DNA from: Chara braunii
Taxonomy: Eukaryota > Streptophyta > Charophyceae > Charales > Characeae
DNA: 21,252 nt
Direction of reading: 5' to 3'
NCBI GenBank assembly: GCA_003427395.1
Contig: BFEA01000182.1
Location: 818,468 to 839,719, forward strand
Numbering within the stretch: position 1 is the stretch's first letter; the number at the start of each line of letters is the position of its first letter. A program made the position numbers and the translations under genes. The notes below the pieces were generated by a model. It was not told where the DNA came from, searched no databases, and saw only the letters and a program-made list of their open reading frames with translations. Positions 18,343 through 21,252 of this stretch are shown in pieces.

Positions 18343-18819
18343 AAAGGGACCACATCCCGTTGTACGAGTGGAACATCTAACGCTGAAGGGCATAAGACGG
18401 TGTGTCGTGGCTGCCTGCAGGGAGCTGGACTGTCTACCGGAGGCATAGGAGTGCATATTGCTGTTTGCAACAAAGGAACCGCAACAATCTGTGGAGCGGG
18501 CACAGAGAGAATTGGGCCAGACAAACAAACAGGCTGCTGATCCCCGGGACAAGTGATGATGCCGCAGATGTCGTCGATGATACATTATAAGGGGAGTACT
18601 GATGTTCCAAACAGAAGATGAACATGTCCTTGGCAACAATGGAAACAATGGAAACCGGAAAGTCTGTTCGCAAGCGAGATCGTGGAGGAGATGGGGGTGG
18701 CGAGGAAGAACACAGCCATCTGCGGCCAAGCACAGAACGAGATGCAAGGGGGGCAGATTGGGCAGGATTTCGAAACAAAGGACGTGAGTTTCAGAGAGGC
18801 TGGGATGTTCTTTGCACTG

Positions 18820-19045
18820 GAGCTGCAATAGAGGAAGCTGTAGCAGCAAAAAGTATAGTACGGGGGACTGCAGCAGAGGAAGCTGTAGTGAGAATTGCAC
18901 TAGGGGAAACTGCAGTCGCAGAAACTGCCAGAGTGAAAGCCGGAGCTGTAGAAAGTGTAGCGGTGGAAACCGCAGCATCAGAAATTACTGCAGCAATGTG
19001 AACTGCTGTAGCAGAAACTGCTAGAGTGAAAACCGGAGCTTTATG
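18820..19045. repeat. Degenerate tandem repeat of GCAGAAACTG-type units
   Basis: Variants of GGAAACTGCAG and GAGGAAGCTGTAGCAG recur throughout. The best pair is a 30-base unit with two mismatches at 18918-18947 and 19011-19040, 93 bases (31 codons) apart. All three plus frames give repetitive peptides (for example AETARVKAGA, or Cys/Ser/Asn-rich NCSRRNC-like runs), as expected of a repeat rather than of a selected protein. Confidence 0.75.
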
Positions 19046-19082
19046 TGTGGTTTGGTCTTTTGCTCCGTTGACAGTTAGCTGC

Positions 19083-20393
19083 TCATAGCATGATTGGAAC
19101 GCGTAAGCCATCATAGGCGAGTGCCACATGGATACCTTCGCTATGGGCCAATTCCAAAAGCTTCCGATTGATCAATTCATGCTCGATCTCATGACTCATG
19201 CCAAGTAGTAATGTTTGGGCGGGACGTAGTTTGCGGATGATATCTAAGCACTCTGGCAGGCACATGTGTGTCGGGTGGCTGCCCCATGGTAGCAGGCAGT
19301 CCAGAACGAGCAAATCAATCTCTTTGCCGGGCTGCACCTCTCTCTCCTTTTCTCCCTCTGTGCCTGCAGACGTAGCTGTGGTCGTTAGCTGCCGTTCTGT
19401 TTCTGGTAGCAATCGTGACACATCAGATATGTAGGCTATCCTCTGCCGTCCATTGTCAATCAAGAAACCAAGTGCCACCAGGTCTTCTCCGTGCATCACT
19501 GGCAAGGGACGGATCAGTAATCCCTCGACATCGTAGACAACATGCGGTGACTCCTCAATGATTCTCCAGTCCAGTTGCGACACTCGGCGCGGTACATCTC
19601 CTGTGACTGGATCATGTCGCATCGCAAGGTAAGGAAACTGCTTGGCGACATGTGACATACATGTCGCAGACAAATACACAGGAAGTGGCAGGACTCTGCC
19701 ACTGACTGGATCGCGGGGCTGCACATCTCTCACATCGTCAAGCCCCAGGATCGCGTCAGCATGATGATGTGTCAAAAGGATTGCATCGACCCTTCCCAGG
19801 TCAAACTTAGGGAACCATCGGATAACCTGCTCTCGAAAAGTTTTTCCTGCATCAATGAGAATGAATCTGGACCGTCCATCTTCTCGTGCAAACCGGATCA
19901 CAGCAGACGGAGTGCAGCGGTAGTTCTTGTTGATCTCTGGAGGCAAGGAGAGGGCAAGACGGCATGTGTCACAGGCCTGACCTGTCCATGCCAAAACACA
20001 CGTCAGCCTCGGGATGCCCGTCGAGCAGCCAGTTCCCAAAAAGATAATCTCTGACATGCACGCCGGGGATAACTGTGAAAGGTGTGACAAGATTGCAGGG
20101 CTAAGCTTTGATACACTTTGCCGGTTTCTTCGCCCTGGTGAGAGGTCCGACAATCCATTCCCACTGCAATGGTCGTCTGAAACGGGTGCAGATGACCGCA
20201 ATGGTGGTGGCAATGATGTGCATAACGAGGGCGATACCGGTGGGGATAATAATAAAGGTGGTGATGATGACAATGACAGGGCGTGAAGTCTTTCATTTTG
20301 TGAGTTCAATAATGATCCCCACTCACCATTAGATGCTCCCTCACCTTCCGCCTTGATTTCTCCATTATTCTCAGGCCCTCCACCTCTCTTCAT
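19083..20393 (-). CDS. Metallo-beta-lactamase-fold hydrolase (PhnP-like), intact
   Basis: A single uninterrupted frame of 436 codons. From Met113 (ATG at 20057) the protein aligns in style with plant and fungal metallo-hydrolases of about 300 residues. Numbering from that Met: start MSEIIFLGTGCSTGIP; ILIDAGKTFRE with Asp69; metal motif THHHADAILGLDD with His97, His99, Asp101, and Ala102 where the classic HxHxDH has His; PVMHGED with His189; AYISDVSR with Asp212; SHPTHMCLP with His261 and His264; GMSHEIEHE with His289; end DGLRVPIML. These are the two-metal ligands of the fold. The PhnP group cleaves phosphodiesters, but the plant substrate is not known to me. The first 112 residues are Ser/Pro/Leu-rich and non-conserved in style. 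The first ATG (20393) has the better context (GACATGA), the inner ATG fits the family length. Intronless. Downstream lies an inverted copy of codons 254-268. Confidence 0.9.
   Translation of the reverse strand: MKRGGGPENNGEIKAEGEGASNGEWGSLLNSQNERLHALSLSSSPPLLLSPPVSPSLCTSLPPPLRSSAPVSDDHCSGNGLSDLSPGRRNRQSVSKLSPAILSHLSQLSPACMSEIIFLGTGCSTGIPRLTCVLAWTGQACDTCRLALSLPPEINKNYRCTPSAVIRFAREDGRSRFILIDAGKTFREQVIRWFPKFDLGRVDAILLTHHHADAILGLDDVRDVQPRDPVSGRVLPLPVYLSATCMSHVAKQFPYLAMRHDPVTGDVPRRVSQLDWRIIEESPHVVYDVEGLLIRPLPVMHGEDLVALGFLIDNGRQRIAYISDVSRLLPETERQLTTTATSAGTEGEKEREVQPGKEIDLLVLDCLLPWGSHPTHMCLPECLDIIRKLRPAQTLLLGMSHEIEHELINRKLLELAHSEGIHVALAYDGLRVPIML
19254..19298 (-). repeat. Hydrolase codons 254-268, source of the inverted copy
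   Basis: Partner of 18298-18342, inside the hydrolase coding region and containing two conserved His codons. The arms are 911 bases apart, so a read-through minus-strand transcript could fold into a near-perfect 45-bp duplex with one C/A mismatch. Confidence 0.9.
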
Positions 20394-20924
20394 GTCCTCT
20401 ATTGTGCTTCACTTGGTGACTCTGCGCTGGAGGAGTCGGAGGTACAGCTAAATGACAGATTCTTTCCTTCTGTGCGTGATCTGGCGAGAAACAAATCACA
20501 CTGCTGTTTTTTGCGGAGCACTCATGTGAGAAACGGCCGTCTCATTCGACCTGTGATGCGCTTGACGAGTGGAAAGTGCACCCCACCCCGCCTGCGAAAC
20601 ATCGATGAGGTGAAACACATTGCACATCCGCGAACGCTAAACCATTTCAGGAAATTTGCGTCTCACGATGCCAAGCAATTCATAAGCCTAATTTTAGGAA
20701 AAAACGTACAATGTTGAACAACATCAAGCTACTCACCGCGAGGCTTGCGAGGAAAACGCTGGTGTCCAACAAAGGGCAACCCTGGCATGACCCTTGAAAA
20801 GGTCCTAACTGTGACTTTCCTACCGACAGATAACGATCCAAGGACCAAAAACGGAAGGGGGCAAAGAAGTCACACCACCTACGGCCAGTACGCTTTGTTG
20901 CTCTGGGGTAGATATTCTTGCATC
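20394..20924. other. Upstream flank of the hydrolase gene
   Basis: About 530 bases that should hold the hydrolase promoter. I see no clear TATA box on the minus strand. Plus-strand frames at 20472-20717 and 20745-21116 are open, but their products resemble nothing known, and the second runs into the CT tract. Confidence 0.5.
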
Positions 20925-21021
20925 AGCTTTTTTCTATCCTCCTATTTGAATCGACACGAGGATTACAACAGTATCAAGAAGCTTGAACCTTTTTCCTCTG
21001 AAGAAGAAGAAGCAGAGTGGT

Positions 21022-21022
<1 letters not shown>

Positions 21023-21087
<65 letters not shown>
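21023..21087. repeat. (CT)n microsatellite
   Basis: About 32 uninterrupted CT units at the end of the first duplicated unit. Confidence 0.95.
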
Positions 21088-21090
<3 letters not shown>

Positions 21091-21176
21091 CAGCTTTTTT
21101 CTATCCTTCTATTTGAATTGACATGATGACTACAACAGTATCAAGAAGCTTAAACTTTCTTCAGAGGAAGAAGCAG

Positions 21177-21180
<4 letters not shown>

Positions 21181-21252
<72 letters not shown>
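21181..21252. repeat. (CT)n microsatellite at the window edge
   Basis: At least 36 TC units reaching the last base of the window; full length unknown. Confidence 0.95.

Larger units (their letters stand above)
18227..19082. other. Intergenic stretch between the second element and the hydrolase gene
   Basis: About 850 bases. It holds an inverted copy of hydrolase codons (18298-18342), a small plus-strand frame (18618-18998, 127 codons, starting MNMSLATMETMETGKSVRKR) that I do not call a gene, and a degenerate tandem repeat (18820-19045). It would contain the 3' untranslated region of the minus-strand hydrolase gene. I see no clear polyadenylation signal. Confidence 0.6.
20925..21252. repeat. 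Tandem duplication (period 167) carrying (CT)n tracts
   Basis: Unit one begins at 20925 (AGCTTTTTTCTATCC), unit two at 21092. Both contain the string ACAACAGTATCAAGAAGCTT, a GAAGAAGCAGA stretch and then a CT run. They differ by scattered substitutions and a few indels. The second unit runs off the window. Confidence 0.85.

Noticed and set aside
18295-18540. Small gene starting ATG plus the 15 hydrolase codons
   Set aside because: Only the 45-bp inverted copy resembles a protein; the remaining 65 codons are unlike anything known. Kept as a duplication, not a gene.
18304-18978. 224-codon minus-strand frame
   Set aside because: Leu/Gln/Pro repetitive translation of the tandem repeat; a reading of the repeat's composition.
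19083-20393. Loss of the final His of HxHxDH as a sign that the hydrolase is dead
   Set aside because: From memory, plant members of this group also have Ala there, the frame is intact and the other metal ligands are present, so it is more likely a family trait.
20472-21116. Two plus-strand open frames upstream of the hydrolase
   Set aside because: Neither resembles a known family, no splice or start context stands out, and the second ends in Leu-Ser repeats from the CT tract.
1-21252. CRISPR array, rRNA, tRNA or bacterial insertion sequence
   Set aside because: No regularly spaced repeats with unique spacers, no cloverleaf, no bacterial transposase. The direct repeats are LTRs or microsatellites.

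Overview
The window looks like nuclear DNA of a streptophyte (green plant lineage). The gag N-terminus of the first retroelement, its gypsy-type pol and the large, nested retroelement content remind me most of a charophyte alga such as Chara. That assignment is a recollection of family style, not a search result. There is no bacterial-style gene organisation, no rRNA, no tRNA and no CRISPR array.

Layout. Positions 1-1208 are non-coding-looking flank with simple repeats and one candidate host exon (848-958). Positions 1209-10154 are a complete but dead Ty3/gypsy retrotransposon on the minus strand. It has two ~1 kb LTRs (1209-2200 and 9159-10154), a 4-bp target duplication (GTTC), an initiator-Met-type primer binding site, a long leader, then gag, protease, RT, RNase H, integrase and a C-terminal chromodomain-like module. 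It is broken by many stops and frameshifts, and the protease and RT active sites are also substituted. Positions 10159-10315 hold a second candidate exon (10238-10271) and a (TG)n tract that runs into a 754-base assembly gap (10316-11069).

Positions 11070-18226 are a second LTR element, on the plus strand, whose 5' end is lost in the gap. Its LTRs (to 12195, and 17019-18226) are nearly identical, so it is younger than the first. It carries a PBS and a polypurine tract, but I see no gag or pol domain. Instead it has a decayed coding region of unknown family (about 13800-15757) and a small Harbinger/Tourist-like MITE (16735-16852).

Positions 18227-19082 are an intergenic stretch with a degenerate tandem repeat and a 45-bp inverted copy of part of the next gene. 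Positions 19083-20393 (minus) are the one convincing host gene: an intact, intronless metallo-beta-lactamase-fold hydrolase. Positions 20394-21252 are its upstream flank, ending in a tandem duplication that contains two long (CT)n tracts.

Both elements use the same kind of tRNA primer. The second has lost any polymerase of its own, so it would have to be mobilised in trans. The two candidate exons flank the first element in compatible reading phase, which suggests, without proving, that the retroelements sit in introns of a plus-strand host gene convergent with the hydrolase gene.
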